From the NCBI RefSeq assembly GCF_001048695.1, contig NZ_CVRB01000006.1, positions 186,001 to 250,000 on the forward strand: a DNA stretch of 64,000 bases. The letters run 5' to 3'. Positions 34,376-43,065 of this stretch are shown piece after piece; positions within the stretch are counted from its first letter, which is position 1, and the number at the start of each line of letters is the position of its first letter. Both the position numbers and the translations under genes were made by a program. The stretch is from Neobacillus massiliamazoniensis (GTDB lineage Bacteria > Bacillota > Bacilli > Bacillales > Cytobacillaceae). The notes beneath the pieces were generated by a model. That model ran no database searches. It was not told where the DNA came from and worked only from the letters and a program-made list of their open reading frames with translations.

Positions 34376-35320
34376 TCAAGATATGTTTACTAAACGACCT
34401 TTTGTTGAATGCAATAATGACCATGCATCTACAAGAGTACGTTTTGATTGTGCAATTACAATATCTGATGACTCTTTTCCTACAGGTTTTACTTCAAAAG
34501 CAACAATATTTTTATTTCCCTCACCGATATAACCAATTTCTAATAGTACTCGCAAGTACTCTGCTAATTCTGGAACATCAACTTCACTTCCTGGATAGCC
34601 GAAACGCGGATGCTGATCACCATAAGCAGGATCAGAGATATCTTTAATATAGCAATTTCCAATATGCGCATGATTTATATAATCACGAGCAATTGTTAAT
34701 GCATTAAACGAAGTTTCACGTTGCATTGGTAAATGACTTAAGTCCAGCATTAAGCCGAAAGTAGGATCTACCTTGCGAACTTCTTTAGCCACTTCAACAG
34801 CAAGTGTATTAGAACCTATTAAACATTTTTTATCAGTCTCATCATCAAAAGTTTCAAGTGAAAGGATCAAATCACCTTTAGATTTTGCATATATGCATAA
34901 TTCTTTGATTGAATCCGTTAGTAATTGTAATGCAACATCTTGATTAGTATCTGGTTTAGCACCACTTAAGAAACCAATTTTAGAAGCATTTAATTCGTAG
35001 GCTTGGTCGATTCCACCTTTAACTAATTCGATAGCTCTTCTACGCTCAGTTTCATCAAATGAGTTTAGGTTTCCCTTGTTTCTTAAAAGAATTGGTTGTG
35101 CTCCAAATCCTACAGTCATTCCACCAGATTGTAGAATTTGAATAACTTCTTTTTGATCCTCAGAATTGTTAATAGATGTAATCTCAATTCCAGAGAAGAA
35201 CTCATCTTGTACAATTTTCTTTATTGTTTCAACAGTTGGACCGTCTCCACCCATTGTTTCCGGGTATGCCATAAAATGAACAATTCCCACTTTCATTGAA
35301 TTATGAAGATTTGCTGACAT
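34376..35320 (-). CDS. Sugar isomerase/epimerase-like TIM barrel (hydroxypyruvate-isomerase type)
   Basis: This 314-residue protein belongs to the xylose-isomerase-like/AP-endonuclease-2 TIM-barrel superfamily. Likely metal ligands lie in LSLETFDDE (Glu), GLMLDLSHLP (Asp and His), NHAHIGNC (His) and VAFEVKP (Glu). The superfamily includes hydroxypyruvate isomerase (Hyi) and the 2-oxo-tetronate isomerase OtnI, which works with DUF1537 kinases. Directly upstream lie the carboligase-like gene and a DUF1537 kinase, so either role fits: tartronate semialdehyde to hydroxypyruvate, or a four-carbon keto acid shift. The identity is inferred from context. Confidence 0.7.
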   Translation of the reverse strand: MSANLHNSMKVGIVHFMAYPETMGGDGPTVETIKKIVQDEFFSGIEITSINNSEDQKEVIQILQSGGMTVGFGAQPILLRNKGNLNSFDETERRRAIELVKGGIDQAYELNASKIGFLSGAKPDTNQDVALQLLTDSIKELCIYAKSKGDLILSLETFDDETDKKCLIGSNTLAVEVAKEVRKVDPTFGLMLDLSHLPMQRETSFNALTIARDYINHAHIGNCYIKDISDPAYGDQHPRFGYPGSEVDVPELAEYLRVLLEIGYIGEGNKNIVAFEVKPVGKESSDIVIAQSKRTLVDAWSLLHSTKGRLVNIS

Positions 35321-35349
35321 TGTTTCGCCGATTTTCGGCTTCCCCCCTT
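35318..35349 (-). promoter_or_regulatory. Unusual ribosome binding site with hairpin before the start
   Basis: The strong AAGGGGGGA (35341-35349) lies about 20 bases from the ATG (35318-35320). Between them is a small hairpin with arms GCCGA and TCGGC (35327-35339). Folding would bring the two to normal distance. Confidence 0.45.
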
Positions 35350-35485
35350 TATAAAATTAAACTTTTTCATAAACCACACTACATTGAAGTACAGTCAATT
35401 TTACTTACCATTACTAAGATGTCGTTGAAGTAATCTGAATTGACAAATTGCTTCAATAAAATCTCACGTCTTTCAATTGCAATAA

Positions 35486-37243
35486 TTATTTAGAAAAATT
35501 AATTTGGTTAGAGTATTTGAATCCGCTAAGTGCACCGTTGTTAGAGAACTCGCATGCATTGTTAGGATCAGGATCAACAATAACTTCGATTAAATATGGT
35601 TTTCCTGAGTCAACTGCACGTTGTAGAGCTGGTTTGATATCATCATAATGACTGACAACCTCACCACGAACACCCATACCTGCAGCAGTTTTTACGAAGT
35701 CGATTCCGCGCTCTTCATTATCACATAATTCATTTTTGTAAATTAAGTCTGTAGAAATTTGCCGCTCACCATAGAACCAGTTTTGTTGTTGACGAATTAA
35801 TCCAAGTAATGAGTTATTCAAACAGAAAATGATTACCGGAATATCATGCTTTGCAGCTGTAGCGATATCTTGTAATGACATACCTAAGCTTCCGTCACCA
35901 AGGATGTTTACACTTTGTCTTTCAGGGAATGCAAGTTTCGCTGCCATTGCTGCACCAAGTCCCCACCCCATCGTACCTGCACCACCAGTTAATAGGTAAG
36001 TTCTTGGTTCATAAGTTTCAAATAATTGGCAAGACCAGATTTGGCTAATACCGCAGTCATGTGATACGAATGCATCGCGATCTAAGAATTCACGAAGTTC
36101 GCGTAATGCACGCTCTTGTCTGATCGGAAGTGTTGTGTAATCCGTTTTACGAGCCCATTTTTTTCGCTCTTCAGTTAAGTCAATTTTAGTATCTGCTTCA
36201 GCAGTTGCAGCTACAGTAGCCCCAAGTGCTTTATGAGCTTCTGTCAGTTTAACCATGAATGTTTTAACATCAGAAACGATACCTAAAGTAGTTGGTACAA
36301 CTTTACCAATTTCTTTGTTATCAAGGTTAACGTGGATAATCTTCTTACCGTTTTGTGTGAATACTTCAACATTACCAGTAGAACGGTCAGCGAAACGTCC
36401 AGCAAGATTAATTACTAAGTCAGCTTCAACAATTGTTTTGTTACCAAATGGAGTATCAAGCATTGTTCCCATACGTCCAGCGAATAATGGGTGATCGTTA
36501 GGGAATGTATCCATACCCATACCAGTAGTTACAACAGGGATTTGAAGTTCTTCAGCTAATGCTTTTAATTCAGCAGTAGCGTTTGCAAGGTTAACCCCAC
36601 CACCAGAAAGCAATACTGGTCTTTTAGAATATTTTAATAATTCAAAAGTTTTTTCGATATCCGCATCAGTAGCTTGTGGTAAGTTATCTACTGGGGTAGA
36701 AGCGATAAGTGCATCTATATCAACTTCTACTACAACTTTTTGTTGATCAACTGGCAAATCAAGTAAGACTGGGCCCTTTCTACCAGTTGTAGCTGTTATC
36801 CATGCTTCATGGATAAATTGAGCAGCTTTCGAACCGTCTGTTAAACGGTATGCAGCTTTCGTTACAGGTTTAGCCATTTCAACGATAGGAGCTTCTTGGA
36901 ATTGCATTGTCCCTATTAAACTATTTTTTTGTTGGCCAGTAATAGCAATCATTGGAACTGAATCCATCCATGCACTGTAAAGACCTGTTAAGAAGTTCGT
37001 TCCTCCTGGACCCGAAGTTGCAGCACATACACCAACTTCACCAGTTGCTCTTGAATAACCATCAGCCATGAAAGCACCCGTTTGCTCGTGACGAACAACA
37101 TATGATTTGATTTTAGTTAATTCCTTTATCGCATCGTAGAATGGTAATATCGCAGCTCCCGGTACACCGTAAATGTGTTTTACCCCTCTTTTTTCTATAT
37201 ATAATGCAATTAACTCTGCAGCTGTCATTTTTTGTTTAGCCAT
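35486..37243 (-). CDS. Glyoxylate-carboligase-like ThDP enzyme
   Basis: This 585-residue thiamine-diphosphate enzyme of the acetolactate synthase/glyoxylate carboligase group has the ThDP motif LGDGSLGMSLQ to CLNNSLLGL, and a Gcl-like N-terminus GVPGAAILPFYDAI. Its place among allantoin genes suggests joining two glyoxylates into tartronate semialdehyde plus CO2. E. coli Gcl is known to have Val in place of the conserved ThDP glutamate, but here residue 53 is Glu (VVRHEQTG), as in acetolactate synthases. So the reaction may differ. The ATG abuts the stop of the DUF1537 kinase gene, showing cotranscription. Confidence 0.75.
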   Translation of the reverse strand: MAKQKMTAAELIALYIEKRGVKHIYGVPGAAILPFYDAIKELTKIKSYVVRHEQTGAFMADGYSRATGEVGVCAATSGPGGTNFLTGLYSAWMDSVPMIAITGQQKNSLIGTMQFQEAPIVEMAKPVTKAAYRLTDGSKAAQFIHEAWITATTGRKGPVLLDLPVDQQKVVVEVDIDALIASTPVDNLPQATDADIEKTFELLKYSKRPVLLSGGGVNLANATAELKALAEELQIPVVTTGMGMDTFPNDHPLFAGRMGTMLDTPFGNKTIVEADLVINLAGRFADRSTGNVEVFTQNGKKIIHVNLDNKEIGKVVPTTLGIVSDVKTFMVKLTEAHKALGATVAATAEADTKIDLTEERKKWARKTDYTTLPIRQERALRELREFLDRDAFVSHDCGISQIWSCQLFETYEPRTYLLTGGAGTMGWGLGAAMAAKLAFPERQSVNILGDGSLGMSLQDIATAAKHDIPVIIFCLNNSLLGLIRQQQNWFYGERQISTDLIYKNELCDNEERGIDFVKTAAGMGVRGEVVSHYDDIKPALQRAVDSGKPYLIEVIVDPDPNNACEFSNNGALSGFKYSNQINFSK

Positions 37244-38704
37244 TTAAAACTCTCCCTTTTGATCGTTTTTAATATTTTCAAAGATTTGAGCAATCGATTC
37301 TGTTTCCCCTACATTACCCGGAAACACGATATAAGGTGTATCTTTAAACTTAGCTTCACTTCCAGTTAACCATACTGGAACACCAGCGATCGCTTGCCCT
37401 AAAATTTTTGCATGTTTGATTTCCAAGCCCTTAGTTGCTACATCACTAGAGGTTATACCGCCTTTTGCTATGATAAATTTCGGCTTAACCTTTAGTGAAC
37501 GAACCACTTCGACCAAAGCACTTGAAACGGTTTGACTAATTTTTAAATTCTCTTCTTTATCTTTTGCAATAACTACATCTCTACTTGTGTAAACAAGCGT
37601 ATCTCGATTAGAAGAAATATTATAATCTACTAAATGACATACTCGTGTTAACTCTTCAGCCCTAGTTTCTTCATCTATTACTTTCAAAACATTAAGTTGG
37701 ATTTGTTCAATCGGGTATTTCTTCATTAGTTCGTTAATTTGTTCCGTTGTTTTTTTCGTGTGAGAACCTACAACGATAAATCCACCATTGTTACGGCTTT
37801 CATCTTTTGAAACAACCTCATCTGCTGACAGATATGGACGATCATTTATTCCAGAAATCGATTTTACAAATGATGCTGCAGCTCTAAATAAGAAATGTTT
37901 ACCAGAATCAATTGCTTTAAGGACAGCTAATGATACGATGTCTAAATCATAATAAGATTTAGCATTCACTATAATAGGAATATTATTGTTGGCAGAGAGT
38001 AAAATCTCGTAGATTTTACCAATACCACCGATATGAATATCTTCAAGTGAAATGATCAATGCTGACTCGGAAGATACGCTTCCATTTGTCTTCTCTTCAA
38101 TCCATTTTGGCAAATTAGCTGTATTGAAGCCAAAAACTGAATCTTTCGCAAATTCCGTTTCACTTACAGGGACAAGCTGGCCATCTACAGCTAAATAATG
38201 AGTATTATCTAATGTATAACGATGACCTTCAAAGAAGGCAGGTATAATTAAATGTCCTGAAATCTCAACATTACCCACTTTAAAAAGCTCATCTTGTAGT
38301 ACATCAATTTCAAGTGGATAATGCCCTCTTAATGTTGAGTCACTTCTACTAATAATTGAGAAGTTAATACCCAGTTCTTTCGTTACTTCAACAACGTTTT
38401 GAACAATCTCTCTATTGATTTTTTCAGCTTTTTCCGCATTGTAACTTCTTGTATTTGTTAAAATGTAAAGTACACTTCTCTCATCAGATAAACCTTTTTT
38501 AATCCAATCTTTGCTCCAGTCTGTAATGACAAAAATATCATGGACAGTTTGGACACCAGTTGGATCATCATCTAAAACAATAAACTTATGTTTTGTTTGT
38601 TTTAAATGATCTTTGATTTTTGCACGTAGGCTATCATCCGATTTAGAGAAGAGAGGATTTTCTAAAGTATCCGTTAAATTTGGATATTGGGTTACGTTTG
38701 ACAA
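37244..38704 (-). CDS. DUF1537 four-carbon acid-sugar kinase
   Basis: This is a DUF1537-family kinase of about 486 residues. The N-terminal substrate domain has VLDDDPTGVQTVHD and SRSDSTLRGHYPLE; the C-terminal nucleotide domain has FIIAKGGITSSDVATKGL and PYIVFPGNVG. Characterised members (OtnK, DtnK) phosphorylate 3-oxo-tetronate or tetronates. A location among glyoxylate genes is unusual and suggests a four-carbon acid made from glyoxylate and a C2 or C3 unit. The start is probably TTG 38704, right after GGGGGAGGGG; an ATG at 38722 lies upstream of that element. It lies between transketolase and carboligase genes. Confidence 0.85.
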   Translation of the reverse strand: MSNVTQYPNLTDTLENPLFSKSDDSLRAKIKDHLKQTKHKFIVLDDDPTGVQTVHDIFVITDWSKDWIKKGLSDERSVLYILTNTRSYNAEKAEKINREIVQNVVEVTKELGINFSIISRSDSTLRGHYPLEIDVLQDELFKVGNVEISGHLIIPAFFEGHRYTLDNTHYLAVDGQLVPVSETEFAKDSVFGFNTANLPKWIEEKTNGSVSSESALIISLEDIHIGGIGKIYEILLSANNNIPIIVNAKSYYDLDIVSLAVLKAIDSGKHFLFRAAASFVKSISGINDRPYLSADEVVSKDESRNNGGFIVVGSHTKKTTEQINELMKKYPIEQIQLNVLKVIDEETRAEELTRVCHLVDYNISSNRDTLVYTSRDVVIAKDKEENLKISQTVSSALVEVVRSLKVKPKFIIAKGGITSSDVATKGLEIKHAKILGQAIAGVPVWLTGSEAKFKDTPYIVFPGNVGETESIAQIFENIKNDQKGEF

Positions 38705-38737
38705 AACCCCTCCCCCTTTCATGATCTAAAAAGGTTA

Positions 38738-39685
38738 CTAGCTATTTACTTTTTCACCTAATAATTCATTTGCAGTCGAAACAATACGATGTGCTCTTAA
38801 TTCAAAGAGGTCGAGTAACTCATCCATTTTTCCAGAAACTCCGAAACGGTCATTTGTACCGATTCTTCTTAATTTAGCAGGTTGGCTTTCTGATAAAACT
38901 TCAGCAACTGCACTACCTAATCCTCCGATAATTGAATGCTCTTCAACTGAGATAACATTTTTTGTTTTCGCAGCAGATGCTACAATTGCTTCTCTATCAA
39001 TAGGTTTAATTGTATGAATGTGCAAAAGTTCAGCGCTTACACCTTGTTTTTCTAATTCCTCTACTGCTTTTAGTGATTCATCAAGCATAATACCAGTACT
39101 GATGATTGTAATATCAGATCCTTCACGGTATTTAATTGCTTTACCGATTTCGAAAGGTTCTTCTTTCTTTGTAACGATCGGAACTGGTAATTTACCAACA
39201 CGCAGGTAAATAGGTCCATCATGGTAATAAGCAGCTTCTACAGCTTTTTCCATTTCAACAGCATCTGCTGGAACAATTACTGTCATACGTGGAAGTGAGC
39301 GCATTAAAGATATATCTTCAAGCGGTAAATGTGTTGCTCCTTCTTGAGCAGCTGATGTACCAGCGTTATGACCGACAATTTTCACATTGTTATTTGAGTA
39401 ACATACAGAAATTCTCATCTGATCAAATCCGCGTCCAGTAAGGAAGTTTGCATAAGCATTCGCAAATGGCACTTTCCCTGCTATCGCCATACCAGCTGCA
39501 GTTCCTACTAAATCACATTCAGAAATACCGATGTTAAAAAAGCGCTCTGGAAATCTATTTTTAAATAGATTTGTCATATTTGATTTTGCGCAGTCCGCAT
39601 CAAGTACCACTAAATTATCATGTCTTTCTCCAAGTCTAATTAGTGCATCAGCAAAACCTTTACGTGGTGCTTCTAGATTTGCCAT
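38738..39685 (-). CDS. Transketolase, C-terminal subunit
   Basis: This 315-residue protein has the pyrimidine-binding and C-terminal domains of a two-gene transketolase. The catalytic Glu lies in NIGISECDLVGTAAGMA, and VISVEEHSIIGGLG marks the C-terminal domain. With its partner gene it should transfer C2 ketol units between sugar phosphates; hydroxypyruvate is a classical donor. ATG 39685 follows AAAGGAG and starts one base after the partner's stop. Split transketolases in catabolic operons usually have a dedicated substrate, as in the apulose phosphate pathway. Confidence 0.88.
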   Translation of the reverse strand: MANLEAPRKGFADALIRLGERHDNLVVLDADCAKSNMTNLFKNRFPERFFNIGISECDLVGTAAGMAIAGKVPFANAYANFLTGRGFDQMRISVCYSNNNVKIVGHNAGTSAAQEGATHLPLEDISLMRSLPRMTVIVPADAVEMEKAVEAAYYHDGPIYLRVGKLPVPIVTKKEEPFEIGKAIKYREGSDITIISTGIMLDESLKAVEELEKQGVSAELLHIHTIKPIDREAIVASAAKTKNVISVEEHSIIGGLGSAVAEVLSESQPAKLRRIGTNDRFGVSGKMDELLDLFELRAHRIVSTANELLGEKVNS

Positions 39686-39686
39686 C

Positions 39687-40511
39687 TTAAGCCAACTCCT
39701 TTAAAGCGATTTCTAATTGCTCATCATTTGGAGCCATTCCATGCCAATCATGTGTATCTTCCATATATGAAACTCCCTTACCTTTAACGGTATGAGCTAG
39801 AATTGCAGTAGGTTTACCTTTTGTACGTTTAGCTTCTTTAAACGCATCATTTACTGCATTGATATCATGGCCATCGATTTCAACAACGTGCCAACCGAAA
39901 GCTCTAAATTTATCTCCAAGATTTTTAACACCTTTTACATTTTCAACGAAATCATCAAGTTGGATTTTGTTCCAGTCAATAATTGCACAAACGTTATCAA
40001 GATTGTAATGTGCACTTGTCATCGCCGCTTCCCATATTTGACCTTCCTGTAATTCTCCATCACCGATCATGCAATATGATCTTCTATTACTACCATCTAG
40101 TTTTGCAGTTAATCCAACACCATTAGCAACTGATAATCCTTGACCAAGTGATCCTGAAGATATGTCTACACCTGGGATATGCTCTCCACATGGATGTCCA
40201 TGTAATCTACCGTCTACATCCCTAAATGTCATTAACTCTTCAACAGGGAAGAATCCTTTTTCAGCTAATACCGAGTAAAACACAGGTGTACAATGTCCTT
40301 TTGATAAGAAGAAACAATCACGGTCTTGCCAATCTGGATTGTTAGGATCTACATTCATATGTTCAAAAAATAGTACTGACAATAGTTCAGTAGCAGATAA
40401 AGAACCACCAGGATGCCCACTTCCGGCATGATTTGTCATTTTAACTATGTGCCGGCGAATTGTTTTGGTTAGATCATTATAAAATTCGCTTTTCTCTTTA
40501 GAAAAAACCAC
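39687..40511 (-). CDS. Transketolase, N-terminal subunit
   Basis: This 274-residue protein is the ThDP pyrophosphate-binding half of the split transketolase. Motifs are NHAGSGHPGGSLSA, FLSKGHCTP, SGSLGQGLSVANG and the ThDP/Mg motif GDGELQEGQ ending at DWNKIQ. GTG 40511 is the start, seven bases after AAGGAGG. It is the first gene of the block transketolase, kinase, carboligase, isomerase, then allC-allE. Upstream are a strong promoter and the IclR-type palindrome at 40595, so the block is likely induced by glyoxylate or allantoin. Confidence 0.88.
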   Translation of the reverse strand: MVFSKEKSEFYNDLTKTIRRHIVKMTNHAGSGHPGGSLSATELLSVLFFEHMNVDPNNPDWQDRDCFFLSKGHCTPVFYSVLAEKGFFPVEELMTFRDVDGRLHGHPCGEHIPGVDISSGSLGQGLSVANGVGLTAKLDGSNRRSYCMIGDGELQEGQIWEAAMTSAHYNLDNVCAIIDWNKIQLDDFVENVKGVKNLGDKFRAFGWHVVEIDGHDINAVNDAFKEAKRTKGKPTAILAHTVKGKGVSYMEDTHDWHGMAPNDEQLEIALKELA

Positions 40512-40526
40512 TCTTATTCCTCCTTT

Positions 40527-40644
40527 GTTTCTCAATAAGCAACATTGTTTCTTTTCATAATTAAAAAAATAAAGTGTTTATTGTTGCTTATCAACTAACC
40601 GTGTTTCTTGTTTTGATAATATCATCGTTTTTTTAATATTTCAA
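40527..40644 (-). promoter_or_regulatory. Transketolase operon promoter with IclR-type palindrome
   Basis: Minus strand: -35 TTGAAA (40639-40644), exactly 17 bases, -10 TATTAT (40616-40621). Eight bases further, CTAAC-CGT-GTTTC (40595-40607) lies with a GTTGCTTATCAA flank, overlapping the expected start of transcription. A further half element GTTGCTTATTGAGAAAC covers 40527-40543, next to the ribosome binding site. Confidence 0.65.
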
Positions 40645-40880
40645 GTGTTTGTAATTAAATTTTTTTTATTAAAATTGGTCGGAGAACAGAAGATCAGAAC
40701 GCCGTTTTAAAAAAAGAGTCTCACCAGCTTTTTGGAGGTTGAGAGTATAGAGAAAGCTCGAATTTTTTTATAATCGATAAATTGAAAGTTCCAAAGATAA
40801 ATTAGTTGTTATTGAGGATACGACATATCTTAGATAAATCTTTAACTTCGGAGATAACTCCCAATCAATAATTTTCTGCA

Positions 40881-40912
40881 TAAAAAAAGAACTGGTCTTA
40901 TAACCAATTCTT
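40881..40912 (-). terminator. Terminator of the iclR gene
   Basis: The stem AGAACTGGT / ACCAATTCTT is followed on the minus strand by seven Ts. It lies 13 bases after the iclR stop. Confidence 0.8.
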
Positions 40913-40924
40913 ACTTCACATCAA

Positions 40925-41680
40925 TCAATTGTCTGTGTAACCAAGCCGCATCGAAATCTTTTTACCTATATCCATTATAATTGGTCTAATTTCAGCTAAT
41001 CTTTCTTCAGTCATTCGGATGCTTGGTCCTGAAATACTAACAGCAGCAGTAATTTTCTTCATATTATCAAAAATTGGTGCTGCAATACAGGAGACTCCAG
41101 GTTCATTTTCTTCAACTTCTCTACCAATGCCTTCGTTCCTTATTTTTCCCAATTCCTTAAAAAAAGTGTCTTTATCTGTAATCGTTTGTTCAGTATGTTT
41201 TGGTAAACCATACTTGTCAATTACATCTACAATCTCATTTAGCGGCAGATGTGCTAAGATGACCTTCCCAACTGCCGTACAATGCATTGGAGCCCTTCTT
41301 CCTACTTGTGAATGTGTTCTAAGGGTTTCGCTTCCTTCAAGTTTTTCAATATAGATTACCTCTCCTTGATCATATACCGTCAAGTGGATCACTTCATTAA
41401 ATTGTGATTCTAACTCTTCCAAAAAAGGTTTAGCTTGAGTTCTCAGGTCAATAGATTCAAGTAGCATCGAACTTAATTCTAAATATTTATAGCCTAATCT
41501 ATATTTTTTAGTTTCAGGATTTTGTTCGATGAATCCATGGTCTACAAGAGTACTTAATAATCTGAATATAGAGCTTTTATTTAAATCTAGATTGGCGGCC
41601 AGCTCAGTAACACCCATCCCTTCTTTACGCTTGCTTACTAATGAAATAATTGTTAATGCCCTATCTACTGACTTAACCAT
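40925..41680 (-). CDS. IclR-family transcriptional regulator
   Basis: This 251-residue regulator has an N-terminal winged helix (residues 1-60, with GVTELAANLDLNKSSIFRLL) and a C-terminal effector-binding domain including GRRAPMHCTAVGKVILAHL and ENEPGVSCIAAPIFD. IclR proteins often bind GAAAC/TTTCC-type palindromes; the glyoxylate-responsive AllR of E. coli belongs here. It is the only intact IclR gene in the window and lies directly upstream of the transketolase operon, so it is the best candidate for the GAAAC-N3-GTTTC sites. A half site (GTTTCTT near 41722) lies in its own upstream region. A decayed paralogue is at 16.9 kb. Confidence 0.85.
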   Translation of the reverse strand: MVKSVDRALTIISLVSKRKEGMGVTELAANLDLNKSSIFRLLSTLVDHGFIEQNPETKKYRLGYKYLELSSMLLESIDLRTQAKPFLEELESQFNEVIHLTVYDQGEVIYIEKLEGSETLRTHSQVGRRAPMHCTAVGKVILAHLPLNEIVDVIDKYGLPKHTEQTITDKDTFFKELGKIRNEGIGREVEENEPGVSCIAAPIFDNMKKITAAVSISGPSIRMTEERLAEIRPIIMDIGKKISMRLGYTDN

Positions 41681-42060
41681 TTATATTAAACCCCCGATTT
41701 AGGCCCTAAATTACTGATCCCGTTTCTTAAACTTACCACAAGAGCAATAAAGACCTTATTTATATATATAGACAGCACTGTAATTTTTATTTTCTTCCAT
41801 TTTATCAGAAAAAATGTTGCGTATAAAGCAATAATAATGTTTTATCAAGGTACCGCACTCAAGTATTTATAATTAGAGATTTTACCATAAAGTCGTAACT
41901 ATTCAAATATTCTAAAATTACTTTTTGAATCAAGTGTTTGATTTAAAAGTAATTACCAGAGACAAAACACCATTCAAAATTTATATTTTCTGACAAAATA
42001 AAAAGAAGGTATGACGCGCCATAAAGAACACCTTTCATGCCCTCTTAAGTAAACCTTCTT
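41681..42060. other. Intergenic stretch upstream of iclR
   Basis: This probably contains the iclR promoter. No gene or strong hairpin was recognised. Confidence 0.35.
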
Positions 42061-42192
42061 TAAGCGAAACGCACAAGCACCTTATTTAGTTTCAACTTTG
42101 ACTTCAAGGAGCTAGGCGCTAGCAGTTGCGACAGCGACGTCCTGTCGTAGTAACTGCTATAGCATATCCTGAGCGTCGGACTAGAAACAACC
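42061..42192. repeat. Probable dispersed Bacillus intergenic repeat
   Basis: This block is richer in GC than its surroundings and has several short inverted pairs (CAGTT...AACTG, CGAC...GTCG, AGGCGCTAGC). Its wording (GGAGCTAGGCGCT, GCGTCGGACTAG) resembles dispersed non-coding repeats in Bacillus genomes. Only one full copy is present here. The 470 bases that follow (to 42663) hold no gene I can support. Confidence 0.4.
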
Positions 42193-42663
42193 AAAATTGG
42201 TCCAAATATCTATACTAAATAAAAAAACTAAACTATGCTTCTACGAAACTATTCTTTATCACTAACTCAAACTTCATTCTTTCAACCCCTTTATTTAATT
42301 GAATTTTTTAGTATATTTATTTCACTCATCTACCTTGTTAATTTCATCCTCAATTTTATCTACATTATTGTTTTTTGTTACAGGAAAGAATTGCATCAAT
42401 ACAAATATGTAGAATAAGAGAGTATCGCCTCAAGGAACCAAGAAATATCATTAAGATACTTATAGGAAGGTTTTTAGTTCAGTGTTCCCCCCTTCTTTTT
42501 GTATATTTCTTTAAAGTTATCTAAATTTCTCATTCCCAAACTGACATAAAAGTGTAGAAAAATAAGGGGCAAATGAAATTGTTATAATAAATGAGATAAA
42601 CTATAATAGAATACTGAGTAAGAACAGGTATTAAAAAAATAGTAGTTTTTTAAGAAACTTTAG

Positions 42664-42941
42664 GAATCAACGATTGAACTTATCGCACCTTCATTCAATG
42701 ACAGACTAAAAGCAACAGGAGAAATAGAAATAGTTGTCATTGATATGAGTCCAGGTGGACTTAAATTTGTTAGTAAATTAGAATTTACGGTAAATTATTT
42801 AGCGATTCATAAGATAAGGATGGTATTGGAAAGTAAAAATCTTGAGTTAAACGGCAAAATAGTCAGAAAAAGAAACTTACTAATCAATTCTATGAATACG
42901 GTGTTCAATATGACTATTATTATGATCATTTAGATGAATGA
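42664..42941 (+). pseudogene. PilZ-domain protein remnant
   Basis: The plus strand reads IELIAPSFNDRL, then VVIDMSPGGLKFVSKLEF and LELNGKIVRKRN, then shifts frame near 42890 to FYEYGVQYDYYYDHLDE and a stop. The D-x-S-x-x-G motif (DMSPGG), the GKIVRK strand and the YEYGVQ ending are the PilZ layout, a cyclic-di-GMP binding domain. The N-terminal RxxxR part is missing and a stop precedes the fragment. Confidence 0.75.
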
Positions 42942-42961
42942 ATAACATATGAAGAAAAGAA

Positions 42962-43001
42962 AAATAGCTAATGGATAATAATCCACGAGCTATTTTTTAT
43001 T
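42962..43001 (+). terminator. Terminator after the PilZ remnant
   Basis: AAATAGCT (42962-42969) pairs with AGCTATTT (42988-42995), followed by a T-rich tract. Confidence 0.7.
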
Positions 43002-43065
43002 TTGCATTAAAACTATCTGGAGCCCTATCACATTTTTTAGTAATGTAAAAATTAAGAATTGCAGT

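Noticed and set aside
42235..42417. 60-codon plus-strand frame in the gap after iclR
   Set aside because: It is hydrophobic and AT-driven with no binding site and no recognisable family.
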